Source of the DNA: an uncultured Clostridia bacterium
GTDB taxonomy: Bacteria > Bacillota > Clostridia > UBA1381
Direction of reading: 5' to 3'
DNA: 64,000 nucleotides
Assembly: GCA_959602045.1 (NCBI GenBank)
Contig: CAUGRT010000009.1
Coordinates: 1 to 64,000 of the forward strand
A program made the position numbers and the translations under genes. Each line of letters opens with the position of its first letter. Within the stretch, counting starts at the first letter, position 1. Below are positions 8,369 to 17,198 of the stretch, piece by piece. The notes beneath the pieces are model-generated. The model did not search any database. It saw nothing but the letters and a program-made list of their open reading frames with translations, and was not told the DNA's origin.

Positions 8369-9433
8369 ATGACAGGATTTACGGCAGCAATACAGCTGTT
8401 TTTTACGATTATTATAGGAATGTATTTTTTACTGCGGCTCAGAAGTGAAAGCGGAGATGGCAAGGCGGCTGCGGAGGATGGAAAACGAGAGGCGGAGCGG
8501 ATCAATCAAATGCGGCATATCTCGCTGACAGAGCCACTGACGGAGGCGGCAAGACCTACGGAAATGAGCGGAATTATCGGACAGGAGGATGGGGTTCGTG
8601 CGCTCAAGGCGGCATTATGCGGAAAGAATCCGCAGCATGTTTTGATTTACGGACCGCCGGGGGTCGGGAAAACTGCGGCGGCACGGCTGGCTTTGGATGA
8701 AGCGAAAAAAAGCAATGGGACGCCGTTTTTGAAGAATGCAAAATTTATTGAAGCGGACGCAACGATTATGCGGTTTGATGAACGGAGTATTGCCGATCCG
8801 TTAATTGGTTCGGTACATGATCCGATTTATCAGGGAGCAGGCGCTTATGGGGATGCCGGGATCCCGCAGCCCAAAGAGGGGGCGGTTTCCAAAGCACATG
8901 GCGGCGTGTTGTTTGTGGATGAAATCGGAGAACTTCCGTCGGGACAGATGAATCGGCTGCTGAAGGTTTTGGAGGATCGGTGCGTTTATTTTGAAAGCGC
9001 ATATTATTCGGAGCGCAGCAAGAAAATCCCGACCTATATTCACGATGTGTTTCAAAACGGTCTGCCGGCAGATTTTCGGCTGGTCGGAGCAACGACAAGA
9101 AAGCCGGAGGAAATTCCGGAGGCAATTCGTTCACGATGCGTAGAGGTGTTCTTTTCCGAATTAAAACGGGAGGATATTATAACGATTATAAACCATGCCG
9201 CGGAACGGATTCATTTGGTGATGGAGCCGGGGGTGACGGAGTATATTGCGGATTATGCCAAGAACGGGCGCGACAGCGTGAAGATTTTGCAGACGATTTT
9301 GAATATTGTTCAGCTGGACGGCAGAACGACGGCTGATTTAAAGGACGCGGAATGGGTCATCCAATCGGGGCATTATAAGCGGAATGACTCGAAAATTATT
9401 GATATATCTTTTGTGAAAACTCAAAACAGGTGA
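8369..9433 (+). CDS. LonB-like AAA+ ATPase lacking the Lon protease domain
   Basis: A 354-residue protein. An N-terminal membrane anchor (about residues 5-24) is followed by a Lon-type AAA+ module: Walker A GPPGVGKT near 95, Walker B LFVDEIGEL near 182, sensor segment RLVGATTRKPEEIPEAIRSRC and the C-terminal lid. The best match in my knowledge is the sporulation protease LonB (about 550 residues), but this protein stops just after the lid (DAEWVIQSGHY) with no Ser-Lys protease domain. A hairpin terminator follows the stop at once, so the short form looks real rather than frameshifted. The ribosome site (AAAGGGG) is rather far, about 13 bases from ATG. Confidence 0.8.
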   Translation: MTGFTAAIQLFFTIIIGMYFLLRLRSESGDGKAAAEDGKREAERINQMRHISLTEPLTEAARPTEMSGIIGQEDGVRALKAALCGKNPQHVLIYGPPGVGKTAAARLALDEAKKSNGTPFLKNAKFIEADATIMRFDERSIADPLIGSVHDPIYQGAGAYGDAGIPQPKEGAVSKAHGGVLFVDEIGELPSGQMNRLLKVLEDRCVYFESAYYSERSKKIPTYIHDVFQNGLPADFRLVGATTRKPEEIPEAIRSRCVEVFFSELKREDIITIINHAAERIHLVMEPGVTEYIADYAKNGRDSVKILQTILNIVQLDGRTTADLKDAEWVIQSGHYKRNDSKIIDISFVKTQNR

Positions 9434-9443
9434 TTATGAAGTG

Positions 9444-9475
9444 GCCTGCCATAACCGAGGCGTTTTATGGCAGGC
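9444..9475 (+). terminator. Hairpin terminator after the LonB-like gene
   Basis: GCCTGCCATAA (9444-9454) pairs perfectly with 9465-9475, followed by a weak T-rich stretch (TGCTTTGTCTG). Confidence 0.65.
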
Positions 9476-9571
9476 TGCTTTGTCTGTGTGCAAAGTGCAA
9501 AAAATAAGAGGTTTGGTTTGGAAGAAATCAGTCAATATCCAAACAAATGGATGGCAGAATGAAAGATATTA

Positions 9572-9600
9572 TTGACATTCCTATGGAACGGTGATATAAT
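9572..9600 (+). promoter_or_regulatory. Sigma-A promoter of argJ
   Basis: -35 TTGACA (9572-9577), a 17-base spacer and -10 TATAAT (9595-9600), both perfect. I see no convincing ARG box in the short leader. Confidence 0.88.
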
Positions 9601-9641
9601 TCTACTTAATTAAAATGGACTTTTTGAAGGGAGTCATGAGA

Positions 9642-10880
9642 GTGAATACATATGAAGGATACCGATATATTGACGGCGGCGTATGCGCGGCAAAGGGTTT
9701 TCGGGCGAACGGTCTGAACTGCGGCTTAAACAGCAATCCCGAAAAGAACGATTTATGCTTATTTGCAAGTGATGTTGTGTGCAATGCAGCCGGAGTTTAT
9801 ACACAGAATAAGGTGAAAGGCGCACCGGTTACGGTAACGCGGGACAAGCTGATCGGAAACGGTGGAAAGGCAATGGCGGTGATTGCCAATTCCAAAAATG
9901 CGAATACTTGTAATGCCGATGGTGAGGAAAAGGCAGCAGCAATGTGCCGTTTGGCGGCGGAGCAATTGGGAATTGATGAGGATCTGGTTCTTGTAGCATC
10001 AACCGGAGTCATCGGTCAGCCGCTGCCGATTCAGCCGATTGAAGATCATATTCAAGAATTAGCGCAAGGACTTTCCTATGATGGCAATGAGAAAGCCGCA
10101 ACGGCGATTATGACAACAGATACTGTCAAAAAAGAGGTAGCGGTCGAGTTTACATTGGGAGGAAAGACCTGCCATTTGGGCGGAATGGCAAAGGGCAGCG
10201 GAATGATTCATCCGAACATGGCAACAACGCTGAATTTCATTACAACCGATGTGGCGATCAGCGCAGAGCGGATTCACAAAGCTTTATTGGAAATTACCAA
10301 GATTACGTATAATTGTCTGAGCGTGGACGGGGATACATCCACGAACGATATGGTGATTATCCTGGCAAACGGTTTAGCGGAAAACCCGGAAATCACAGAG
10401 GACGATCGTGATTTTGCGGTATTTCGCACGGCATTATATATTGTCATGAGTGAAATGACGAAGATGCTGGCAAAGGATGGCGAGGGCGCAACAAAGCTGA
10501 TTGAGTGCACCTGTTCATCAGCACCGGATTTGGATACGGCGATTACGGTGGCAAAAAGCGTTATTCGTTCACCGCTGTTTAAATGTGCGGTCTTTGGTGA
10601 GGATGCCAATTGGGGACGGATTTTATGCGCTGTCGGATATGCCGATGCGGAATTTGATATTCATCGTGTTGATGTGGATATTGCTTCGGCGGCAGGGAGC
10701 GTTGCGGTTTGCAGAGGGGGAGCAGGTGTTCCGTTTTCTGAGGAAGAAGCTGCAAAGATTTTAAAAGAGGAAGAAATTTTTATCAATATTGAACTGAATC
10801 AGGGGACTGCTGCGGCAAAAGCCTGGGGCTGTGATCTGACTTATGATTATGTAAAAATCAACGGCGATTACAGAAGCTGA
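9642..10880 (+). CDS. argJ: Bifunctional ornithine acetyltransferase / N-acetylglutamate synthase
   Basis: Recycles the acetyl group in arginine synthesis by moving it from N-acetylornithine to glutamate; many members also use acetyl-CoA. The protein (412 residues from GTG 9642) has the autoprocessing site in AIMTTDTVKKE, where cleavage before Thr generates alpha and beta chains, and the GGMAKGSGMIHPNMAT segment before the C-terminal FGEDANWGRI motif. GTG at 9642 sits 8 bases after AAGGGAG; ATG at 9636 is too close and ATG at 9615 has no ribosome site. No other arg gene is adjacent; argH lies 30 kb away. Confidence 0.96.
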   Translation: MNTYEGYRYIDGGVCAAKGFRANGLNCGLNSNPEKNDLCLFASDVVCNAAGVYTQNKVKGAPVTVTRDKLIGNGGKAMAVIANSKNANTCNADGEEKAAAMCRLAAEQLGIDEDLVLVASTGVIGQPLPIQPIEDHIQELAQGLSYDGNEKAATAIMTTDTVKKEVAVEFTLGGKTCHLGGMAKGSGMIHPNMATTLNFITTDVAISAERIHKALLEITKITYNCLSVDGDTSTNDMVIILANGLAENPEITEDDRDFAVFRTALYIVMSEMTKMLAKDGEGATKLIECTCSSAPDLDTAITVAKSVIRSPLFKCAVFGEDANWGRILCAVGYADAEFDIHRVDVDIASAAGSVAVCRGGAGVPFSEEEAAKILKEEEIFINIELNQGTAAAKAWGCDLTYDYVKINGDYRS

Positions 10881-10897
10881 TTCTGTGATTCGGGATG

Positions 10898-10995
10898 GAA
10901 CCGATGACTGCTTTTCAGTCTATTGCGGCTCAAACATCCGCTACGCTGCGCGGAGTAGAACTCGCCTTCATAGACTGAAAAGCAGTCATCGGTTC
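10898..10995 (-). repeat. Dispersed hairpin element, copy 1 (core on minus strand)
   Basis: Perfect 26-bp inverted arms at 10898-10923 and 10970-10995 enclose a 46-base loop carrying the shared core on the minus strand. Its arm (GAACCGATGACTGC...) is unlike most other copies, keeping only an inner CTG-x-TTTTC-xx-TCTAT pattern, yet the two arms are fully complementary. The loop has a 5-base insertion next to GCGCGG compared with the 41-base standard. Confidence 0.9.
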
Positions 10996-11046
10996 GACGA
11001 TACATTGGTGTACCGATAAAAAGGTAATGGTACGATTTTTTTAAAT

Positions 11047-11139
11047 GAAAATTCATCTGTTTTTCGTTTTATGGAGGCGAGTTCCGCGCAACGTAGCGGA
11101 TGTCTGAGCCGGAATAGAACGAAAAACAGATGAATTTTC
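11047..11139 (+). repeat. Dispersed hairpin element, copy 2
   Basis: Arms of 26 bases (11047-11072 and 11114-11139) pair with a single T/C difference (a G-U pair in RNA). The 41-base loop holds the core GCGAGTTCCGCGCA ... CGTAGCGGATGT ... TGAGC. It is the closest copy to the common arm type (ATCTGTTTTTCGTT). It lies head to head with copy 1, 51 bases away, in the argJ-aroE gap; the right arm ends 32 bases before aroE. Confidence 0.92.
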
Positions 11140-11171
11140 CGGACACAGAATTATTAAAGGAGAGAGATTCT

Positions 11172-12020
11172 ATGCTAAAGGTGGATGGACACACAAAGCA
11201 GCTCGGCATTATCGGGAATCCGGTCGGGCATAGCTTTTCACCGCAGATGCATAATTTTATTTCGGAGCTTACGGGGAGAAATTACGTTTATTCGGCGTGG
11301 AAAGTCGAGGATGTGGAAAATGCGATTCGGGGCGTGCGTGCCTTAGGGATTCGCGGAATCAATGTCACCGCTCCGCATAAAAAAACGGTTATGCAGTATC
11401 TGGATGAAATTGATGAAAAAGCGCGGCTGCTGGGATCGGTGAATACGGTTGTCAATACAGACGGGCATTTAAAGGGATACAATACCGACGCGGACGGTTT
11501 TTATGCGTCACTTTTACGAAACGGAATTGAAGTCCGCGATAAAAGAGTATTGATTATCGGCGCAGGCGGCGTGGTGGAACCGACGGTCATTCGGTTTTCG
11601 ATGGAGCAGCCAAAGTCGATTACAGTTGCAAACCGCACGAAAGAAAAGGTGTATGATTTACGGGAAAGCGTTTATCGGAAAACGGGATTTACGATTGAAA
11701 CAGAGCTTGAAAACCCCAAATTCGATGTGATTATCAATACAACCTCGGCAGGAATGTCGCCGCAGACCGATGTATTGCCGACCGACTCCATCGCGGAGCT
11801 TCGCGGGTTGGAGTACATTGACGGGAATACGGCGGCGGTGGATATGATTTATAATCCGGAGGAAACGCTGTTTTTAAAGGAAGCAAAAAAGCGCGGCGCA
11901 AAAACGATGAACGGTCTGGGAATGTTGATCTATCAAGGCATTATTGCATACGAGCTGTTTACCGGCGCAAAGCTGGAGGATGATATCTACGATCAAATCA
12001 GAAAAGAGGTATTCAGATGA
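11172..12020 (+). CDS. aroE: Shikimate dehydrogenase
   Basis: Reduces 3-dehydroshikimate to shikimate with NADPH in aromatic amino acid synthesis. The 282-residue protein has the substrate site GNPVGHSFSPQMHN, Lys and Asp catalytic residues in NVTAPHKK and YNTDADGF, and a Rossmann GAGGVV loop, where the usual GAGGAARA is altered. ATG 11172 follows AAAGGAGAGAG; the upstream in-frame ATG at 11130 lies inside a hairpin repeat and is unlikely. It overlaps aroK by 4 bases, so aroE-aroK are coupled, and proC follows 45 bases later. Confidence 0.96.
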   Translation: MLKVDGHTKQLGIIGNPVGHSFSPQMHNFISELTGRNYVYSAWKVEDVENAIRGVRALGIRGINVTAPHKKTVMQYLDEIDEKARLLGSVNTVVNTDGHLKGYNTDADGFYASLLRNGIEVRDKRVLIIGAGGVVEPTVIRFSMEQPKSITVANRTKEKVYDLRESVYRKTGFTIETELENPKFDVIINTTSAGMSPQTDVLPTDSIAELRGLEYIDGNTAAVDMIYNPEETLFLKEAKKRGAKTMNGLGMLIYQGIIAYELFTGAKLEDDIYDQIRKEVFR

Positions 12021-12538
12021 ACTTTGTATTAACCGGCTTCATGGCATCGGGAAAAACGGAAATCAGCCGGTGTCTGGCGCAAGCGCTCGGATATGCCTGG
12101 GTGGATACGGATGAGCAGATTGAGAAAAAAATGCAGATGCCGATTCGCGATATTTTTGCGCAGTATGGCGAGCAATATTTCAGAGATTTGGAAACCGAGA
12201 TTATTCGGGAAATTGCCCAATCCGACCGAACGGTCATTTCTACAGGCGGTGGAGTGGTGCTTCGGCGCGAGAATATTGATTTGCTGCGTTCTACAGGGGT
12301 CATTTTGAATCTGGCACCCGACTTTTCGGTGATTACTGACCGGATTCGGGATGCTGCTGCAACGCGACCGCTGATGAACGGGAAAAGCATTGACGAAATT
12401 GAAAAGCTTTTTAATGAAAGAAGAGTTTTTTATAATAATTGCGATTATCAGATTCGTGTTAATAATGAAAAAAACGCCGCGGAGCATGCGGAGGAAATCC
12501 TCCATATGCTGAAAGGCGAGGGATTATTGACACAATAA
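12017..12538 (+). CDS. aroK: Shikimate kinase
   Basis: Phosphorylates shikimate with ATP, the step after AroE. The 173-residue protein shows a Walker A loop GFMASGKTE near residues 7-15, the shikimate-binding DTDEQIE motif, a conserved FRDLE segment (about 56) and STGGGVV. Normal length for the family. ATGA overlap with aroE. Confidence 0.95.
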   Translation: MNFVLTGFMASGKTEISRCLAQALGYAWVDTDEQIEKKMQMPIRDIFAQYGEQYFRDLETEIIREIAQSDRTVISTGGGVVLRRENIDLLRSTGVILNLAPDFSVITDRIRDAAATRPLMNGKSIDEIEKLFNERRVFYNNCDYQIRVNNEKNAAEHAEEILHMLKGEGLLTQ

Positions 12539-12583
12539 GAAAAAAGAATGTATGAGTTTCGCGAAAGGAGTGCAAGATAGTAA

Positions 12584-13378
12584 ATGAAAATTGGATTTAT
12601 AGGAAACGGAAATATGGGCGGCGCAATTTTGGGCGGTATCATCGGTCATGGCTTGGTTATGCCGGGGGATGTGACGGTATCGGATATTAATGAAGCCGGA
12701 TTGCTGCAAGCGCGCGATCAATACGGGGTGCATACAAATTCTGACAATAAAATCACCGCGGCGCAATCGGATATTTTATTTTTGGCAGTGAAGCCAAATG
12801 TAGTTTATGCCGTTATTGAGGAAATTCGGGAGGTCGTTTCGGAGAATACGCTGGTCATTTCCATTGTGGCAGGGCAGAGTATCGAGAAGCTGACGGCTGC
12901 ATTCGGGAAAAAAATGAAGCTGATACGCGTTATGCCGAATACGCCGGCATTGGTAGGTGAGGCGATGTCCGGGATTGCGCTGAGTGAATCGGTCAGCAGC
13001 CAAGAGGCGGAAATTGCCCTTAAAATATTCAATAGTCTGGGCAAAGGCGAGATTATCAGCGAATCCATGATGGACGCGGTAACTGCTGTCAGCGGTTCAT
13101 CTCCGGCGTATGTGTTTATGCTGATTGAAGCAATGGCGGACGCGGCGGTTCAGGGTGGATTGCCGAGAGCAAAGGCATATACCTTTGCGGCACAGGCGGT
13201 TTTGGGAAGTGCAAAAATGGTTCTGGAAACCGGAAAGCACCCCGGCGAATTAAAGGATATGGTATGCTCACCGGCAGGAACAACGATTGACGCGGTGGCG
13301 GTTTTGGAGAAAGAGGGTTTCCGCAGCTCCGTTATGCAGGCAATGAAGGCTTGCATTGATAAATCAAAAGCACTTTAA
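12584..13378 (+). CDS. proC: Pyrroline-5-carboxylate reductase
   Basis: Last step of proline synthesis: NAD(P)H reduction of pyrroline-5-carboxylate. The 264-residue protein begins with the dinucleotide-binding loop GFIGNGNMGGAI and contains LAVKPN, RVMPNTPALVGEA and the C-terminal signature SGSSPAYVFMLIEAMADAAVQGG, split here by its glycine turns. AAAGGAG lies about 13 bases before ATG, a little far. It follows aroK at 45 bases and probably shares its transcript. Confidence 0.96.
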   Translation: MKIGFIGNGNMGGAILGGIIGHGLVMPGDVTVSDINEAGLLQARDQYGVHTNSDNKITAAQSDILFLAVKPNVVYAVIEEIREVVSENTLVISIVAGQSIEKLTAAFGKKMKLIRVMPNTPALVGEAMSGIALSESVSSQEAEIALKIFNSLGKGEIISESMMDAVTAVSGSSPAYVFMLIEAMADAAVQGGLPRAKAYTFAAQAVLGSAKMVLETGKHPGELKDMVCSPAGTTIDAVAVLEKEGFRSSVMQAMKACIDKSKAL

Positions 13379-13470
13379 TTTGTAAACCGTTTTTGGGCAT
13401 TGAATGTTCAAAATAAACCGTCGGGTGAATGGGACGATTTTAATATCTTTGCAAAATCGGTAAAAAATAC

Positions 13471-13499
13471 TTGACTTTTGGTAAGGATTATACTATAAT
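13471..13499 (+). promoter_or_regulatory. Sigma-A promoter of the ileS T-box leader
   Basis: -35 TTGACT (13471-13476), a 17-base spacer and -10 TATAAT (13494-13499). It gives a leader of about 260 bases before ileS. Confidence 0.88.
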
Positions 13500-13505
13500 A
13501 GAAGT

Positions 13506-13741
13506 AAGAGAAATGCGTTGAATAAGACAGTAATCCGATGAGGAAAGCGCAGAGCGAGCTATGGGCGGTGTGAGCATAGCGGCGAGTAGCTTCGGATGAA
13601 AATCACTTAGGAGCAGCGCGGCTGAAAATCGGAAGTAAGCTGTGACGTAATTCCTGCGTTAAGGGAGCGGCATTGATGGATGCTTGAGTGGTATAAACGA
13701 AGAATCAACTTCGTCTCGGCATTCGGGGCGAAGTTTTTTTA
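13506..13741 (+). promoter_or_regulatory. T-box riboswitch (tRNA-Ile sensing) with attenuator
   Basis: Stem I region with a distal hairpin (GCTATG around a GGTG-containing loop, to CATAGC), a specifier candidate ATC at 13602-13604 in GAAAATCACTT (Ile codon), the AAGGGAGCGGCATTGATGG stretch and a T-box core AGTGGTA near 13687. The terminator stem CTTCGTCTC (13709-13717) pairs with GGGGCGAAG (13725-13733) and is followed by seven T. Upstream ACGAAG can compete for CTTCGT to form the antiterminator. Uncharged tRNA-Ile should favour read-through into ileS. Confidence 0.88.
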
Positions 13742-13765
13742 TGATTTCATACAGGAGGAACTGGC

Positions 13766-16700
13766 ATGTACAAAAAGGTTTCAACAAATCTGAATTTTGT
13801 AGACAGAGAAAAGAAAATCGAAGAGTTCTGGAAAGAAAACAAGATTTTCGAAAAGAGTATTGAGCAACGGGAAGGCTCGGATGTGTATACGTTTTATGAC
13901 GGCCCCCCCACAGCAAACGGAAAGCCGCACATCGGACATGTTTTAACGCGTGTTATCAAGGATATGATTCCGCGTTATCATACGATGAAGGGCAGCAAGG
14001 TTCCCAGAAAAGCCGGTTGGGATACGCATGGCTTACCGGTGGAGTTGGAAGTGGAAAAGATGCTCGGTCTGGACGGCAAGGAGCAGATTGAGGAATACGG
14101 ATTAGAGCCGTTTATTAAGAAATGTAAGGAAAGCGTCTGGAAATACAAGGGCATGTGGGAGGATTTCTCCGGCACGGTCGGTTTCTGGGCGGATATGGAG
14201 GATCCGTATGTCACTTATGACAATAATTTTATTGAGTCGGAATGGTGGGCATTAAAGAAAATTTGGGAAAAGGGACTCCTTTATAAGGGTCATAAAATCG
14301 TTCCTTATTGCCCGCGCTGCGGAACTCCGCTTTCATCGCATGAGGTGGCGCAGGGATATAAGGATGTTAAGGAACGCTCCGCAACGGCAAAATTTGCGAT
14401 TAAGGGCGAGGAAAACACATACTTCCTTGCATGGACAACCACGCCGTGGACGCTTCCCTCAAACGTAGCATTGTGCGTGAATCCGGATGAGGATTATGTA
14501 AAAATCAAAGCGGATGGCGTATTCTATATTCTGGCGGAGGCATTGGTAGCTGCCAACTTCCCCGAAACAGAATACGAGGTTGTTGAAAGATATAAGGGCA
14601 AAGATCTGGAATATAAGGAATATACGCCGTTGTATTCGTTTGTTTCACCGAAAGAAAAGTGCTGGTATGTAACCTGTGATACGTATGTTACGCTGACAGA
14701 CGGTACGGGAATCGTTCACATTGCGCCGGCATTCGGTGAGGATGACGCGAATGTGGGTAGAAAGTACGGCTTGCCTTTTGTGCAGCTGGTAGACGGAAAA
14801 GGTGAAATGACCGCGGAAACCGATTGGCCGGGTGTATTCTGTAAGGATGTCGATAAAGAGATTCTAAAAAATCTGGAGGAAAGAGGATTGCTGTTTAATG
14901 CTCCGAAATTCGAGCATAGCTATCCGTTCTGCTGGAGATGCGATACACCGCTGATTTATTATGCGCGCGACACCTGGTTTATCAAAATGACGGATGTCAA
15001 AGAGGATTTGATTCGGAATAATAATACGATTAACTGGATTCCGGAAAGTATCGGAAAGGGACGTTTCGGCGAATGGCTGAATAATGTTCAGGACTGGGGC
15101 TTGAGCCGAAATCGTTACTGGGGAACCCCGCTGAACATCTGGGAATGTGAGTGCGGTCATCGTCATGCAATCGGTTCGATTGAAGAATTAAAGGAAATGT
15201 CGGATAATTGCCCCGATGATATTGAGCTGCACAGACCGTATATTGACGCGGTAACGATTCACTGTCCGCACTGCGGCAAGGAAATGCACCGCGTTCCGGA
15301 GGTTATCGACTGCTGGTTTGATTCGGGTTCCATGCCGTTTGCACAGTGGCATTATCCGTTCGAGAACCAAGACAAATTTGAAGAAAACTTCCCGGCGGAT
15401 TTCATTTCCGAGGCGGTGGATCAAACAAGAGGTTGGTTCTATTCGCTATTGGCAATTTCAACGCTGATCTTCAACAAAGCGCCGTATAAGAACGTTATCG
15501 TTCTGGGCTTGGTTCAGGATGAGAACGGTCAGAAAATGTCAAAATCCAAGGGAAATGCGGTTGATCCGTTTGAAGCGCTGCAAACCTATGGCGCGGACGC
15601 AATCCGTTGGTACTTCTATGAGAACAGTGCGCCGTGGCTGCCGAATAAGTTCCATGCCGGAGCGGTTGTTGAAGGGCAGAGAAAGTTCATGGGTACGCTT
15701 TGGAATACGTATGCATTCTTCGTGCTGTATGCCAATATTGATCAGTTTGACCCGACAAAGTATACATTGGATCGCGACAGCCTTTCCGTTATGGATCAGT
15801 GGCTGCTGTCCAAATTAAATTCGATGATTCAAACGGTGGATGACGATTTGAACAATTATAAGATTACCGAAGCGGCAAGAGCGCTTGAGGATTTTGTAGA
15901 TGAGCTTTCCAACTGGTATGTCAGACGTTCCAGAACACGTTTCTGGGTAAAAGATATGCCACAGGATAAGATTAATGCTTACATGACGCTTTATACGGCA
16001 TTGGTAACGGTATGCAAGCTTTCTGCACCGATGATTCCGTTCATGACAGAGGATATTTATCAGAATCTGGTACGGAGCGTGGACAAGAATGCACCGGAGT
16101 CCATTCATTTGTGCTTCTATCCCGAAGCGGATGAATCCTTGATTAACAAGGAGTTAGAGGATAAGATGGAGGAAATCCTGGAAATCGTTGTATTGGGACG
16201 TTCCTGCCGTAACAGCGCGAATATCAAAAACCGTCAGCCGATCGGTACGATGTATGTCCATGCCGAAAAGGCTTTGGATGGTATTTATGCCGAGATTATT
16301 CGGGATGAGCTGAACGTGAAACAGGTAGAATTTACCGATGATGTTTCGAAATTTGCTTCTTATAATTTCAAGCCGCAGCTCAGAACTCTCGGCAGACGGT
16401 TCGGAAAGAATATCAATGCCGTTAAGGAAATTCTGGCGAACCTGGACGGTGCGGCGGCTTATGCGGATTTGAAAGCAAACGGATTTATTACGATTACCGT
16501 GGACGGCACGGAAGAAAAGCTGACGGAGGAAGATTTGTTGGTTGAGGCGGCACAGTCGGAGCATTTTGAGTCGGTTACCGATAACGGAATTACCGTTGTT
16601 TTGGATAAGCGTCTGACACCGGAGCTGATTGAAGAAGGCTTTGTCAGAGAGATTATTTCTAAGGTGCAAACCATGAGAAAAGATGCAGGCTTTGAGGTTA

Positions 16701-16882
16701 TGGATCATATTTGCCTGTATGCTGATGGCAGCGATAAGGTTGCGGAAATTCTCCGCAAGAATGAAGCTGAAATTAAGGATGAGGTTTTGGCTGAGAAAAT
16801 CAAGACCGGGGAAGCTTCCGGATTTACAAAGGAATGGAATATCAACGGAGAGCATGTTACGCTCGGCGTTGAGAAACAATAA
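13766..16882 (+). CDS. ileS: Isoleucyl-tRNA synthetase, IleS2 type
   Basis: Charges tRNA-Ile. The 1038-residue class I enzyme has the HIGH motif at 55-58 (PTANGKPHIGHV), the KMSKS loop at 590-594, an editing domain with TTTPWTLPSN near 230, and an anticodon-binding C-terminal half. The length and GWDTHGLPVE (rather than DCHGLPIE) indicate the eukaryote-like IleS2 class, which in other bacteria is commonly less sensitive to mupirocin; that property is inferred. It is controlled by the T-box upstream and followed by a strong terminator. Confidence 0.97.
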   Translation: MYKKVSTNLNFVDREKKIEEFWKENKIFEKSIEQREGSDVYTFYDGPPTANGKPHIGHVLTRVIKDMIPRYHTMKGSKVPRKAGWDTHGLPVELEVEKMLGLDGKEQIEEYGLEPFIKKCKESVWKYKGMWEDFSGTVGFWADMEDPYVTYDNNFIESEWWALKKIWEKGLLYKGHKIVPYCPRCGTPLSSHEVAQGYKDVKERSATAKFAIKGEENTYFLAWTTTPWTLPSNVALCVNPDEDYVKIKADGVFYILAEALVAANFPETEYEVVERYKGKDLEYKEYTPLYSFVSPKEKCWYVTCDTYVTLTDGTGIVHIAPAFGEDDANVGRKYGLPFVQLVDGKGEMTAETDWPGVFCKDVDKEILKNLEERGLLFNAPKFEHSYPFCWRCDTPLIYYARDTWFIKMTDVKEDLIRNNNTINWIPESIGKGRFGEWLNNVQDWGLSRNRYWGTPLNIWECECGHRHAIGSIEELKEMSDNCPDDIELHRPYIDAVTIHCPHCGKEMHRVPEVIDCWFDSGSMPFAQWHYPFENQDKFEENFPADFISEAVDQTRGWFYSLLAISTLIFNKAPYKNVIVLGLVQDENGQKMSKSKGNAVDPFEALQTYGADAIRWYFYENSAPWLPNKFHAGAVVEGQRKFMGTLWNTYAFFVLYANIDQFDPTKYTLDRDSLSVMDQWLLSKLNSMIQTVDDDLNNYKITEAARALEDFVDELSNWYVRRSRTRFWVKDMPQDKINAYMTLYTALVTVCKLSAPMIPFMTEDIYQNLVRSVDKNAPESIHLCFYPEADESLINKELEDKMEEILEIVVLGRSCRNSANIKNRQPIGTMYVHAEKALDGIYAEIIRDELNVKQVEFTDDVSKFASYNFKPQLRTLGRRFGKNINAVKEILANLDGAAAYADLKANGFITITVDGTEEKLTEEDLLVEAAQSEHFESVTDNGITVVLDKRLTPELIEEGFVREIISKVQTMRKDAGFEVMDHICLYADGSDKVAEILRKNEAEIKDEVLAEKIKTGEASGFTKEWNINGEHVTLGVEKQ

Positions 16883-16886
16883 TTTA

Positions 16887-16925
16887 AAAGGCACCTATCG
16901 GGGGGAATTTCCGATAGGTGCCTTT
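16887..16925 (+). terminator. Rho-independent terminator after ileS
   Basis: A perfect 15-bp stem, AAAGGCACCTATCGG (16887-16901) with its partner at 16911-16925, whose last bases provide the T tract. Confidence 0.88.
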
Positions 16926-17076
16926 CCTGTTTTACGATTGATTTTTCGGACGGCGAACCGGTGCAAAAAACGGCTGCATCGGCAAAAAAAGACAGTATTT
17001 GCCGAAAAAACAGGACTTTGAGAAAAAAATGTCAATATGCATAAAAAAAAAGAGAAAATTTATTTAGTATATATAC

Positions 17077-17105
17077 TTTACTACCAAAAGAAAGTATGAT
17101 ATAAT
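17077..17105 (+). promoter_or_regulatory. Promoter of the glycogen cluster (glgB)
   Basis: -35-like TTTACT (17077-17082), a 17-base spacer and -10 TATAAT (17100-17105). The region from the ileS terminator to here is A-rich with no other gene. Confidence 0.7.
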
Positions 17106-17198
17106 AGTATCATAATGAAATTATATTTGTTTTTTTACTGTTTTAAAACAGCAGGAAAGGGAGTATGATTTTACAGAAAGAGAGAGGAGCATATGCTT

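Noticed and set aside
9434..9480. Frameshift hiding the Lon protease domain downstream of the ATPase
   Set aside because: The next bases form a terminator and then the argJ promoter; no frame downstream encodes a Lon protease domain.
10898..11139. Hairpin repeats as ordinary Rho-independent terminators
   Set aside because: They have 41-base loops, a conserved core sequence and no consistent T tract, and several follow real terminators (after secF and after pdxY).
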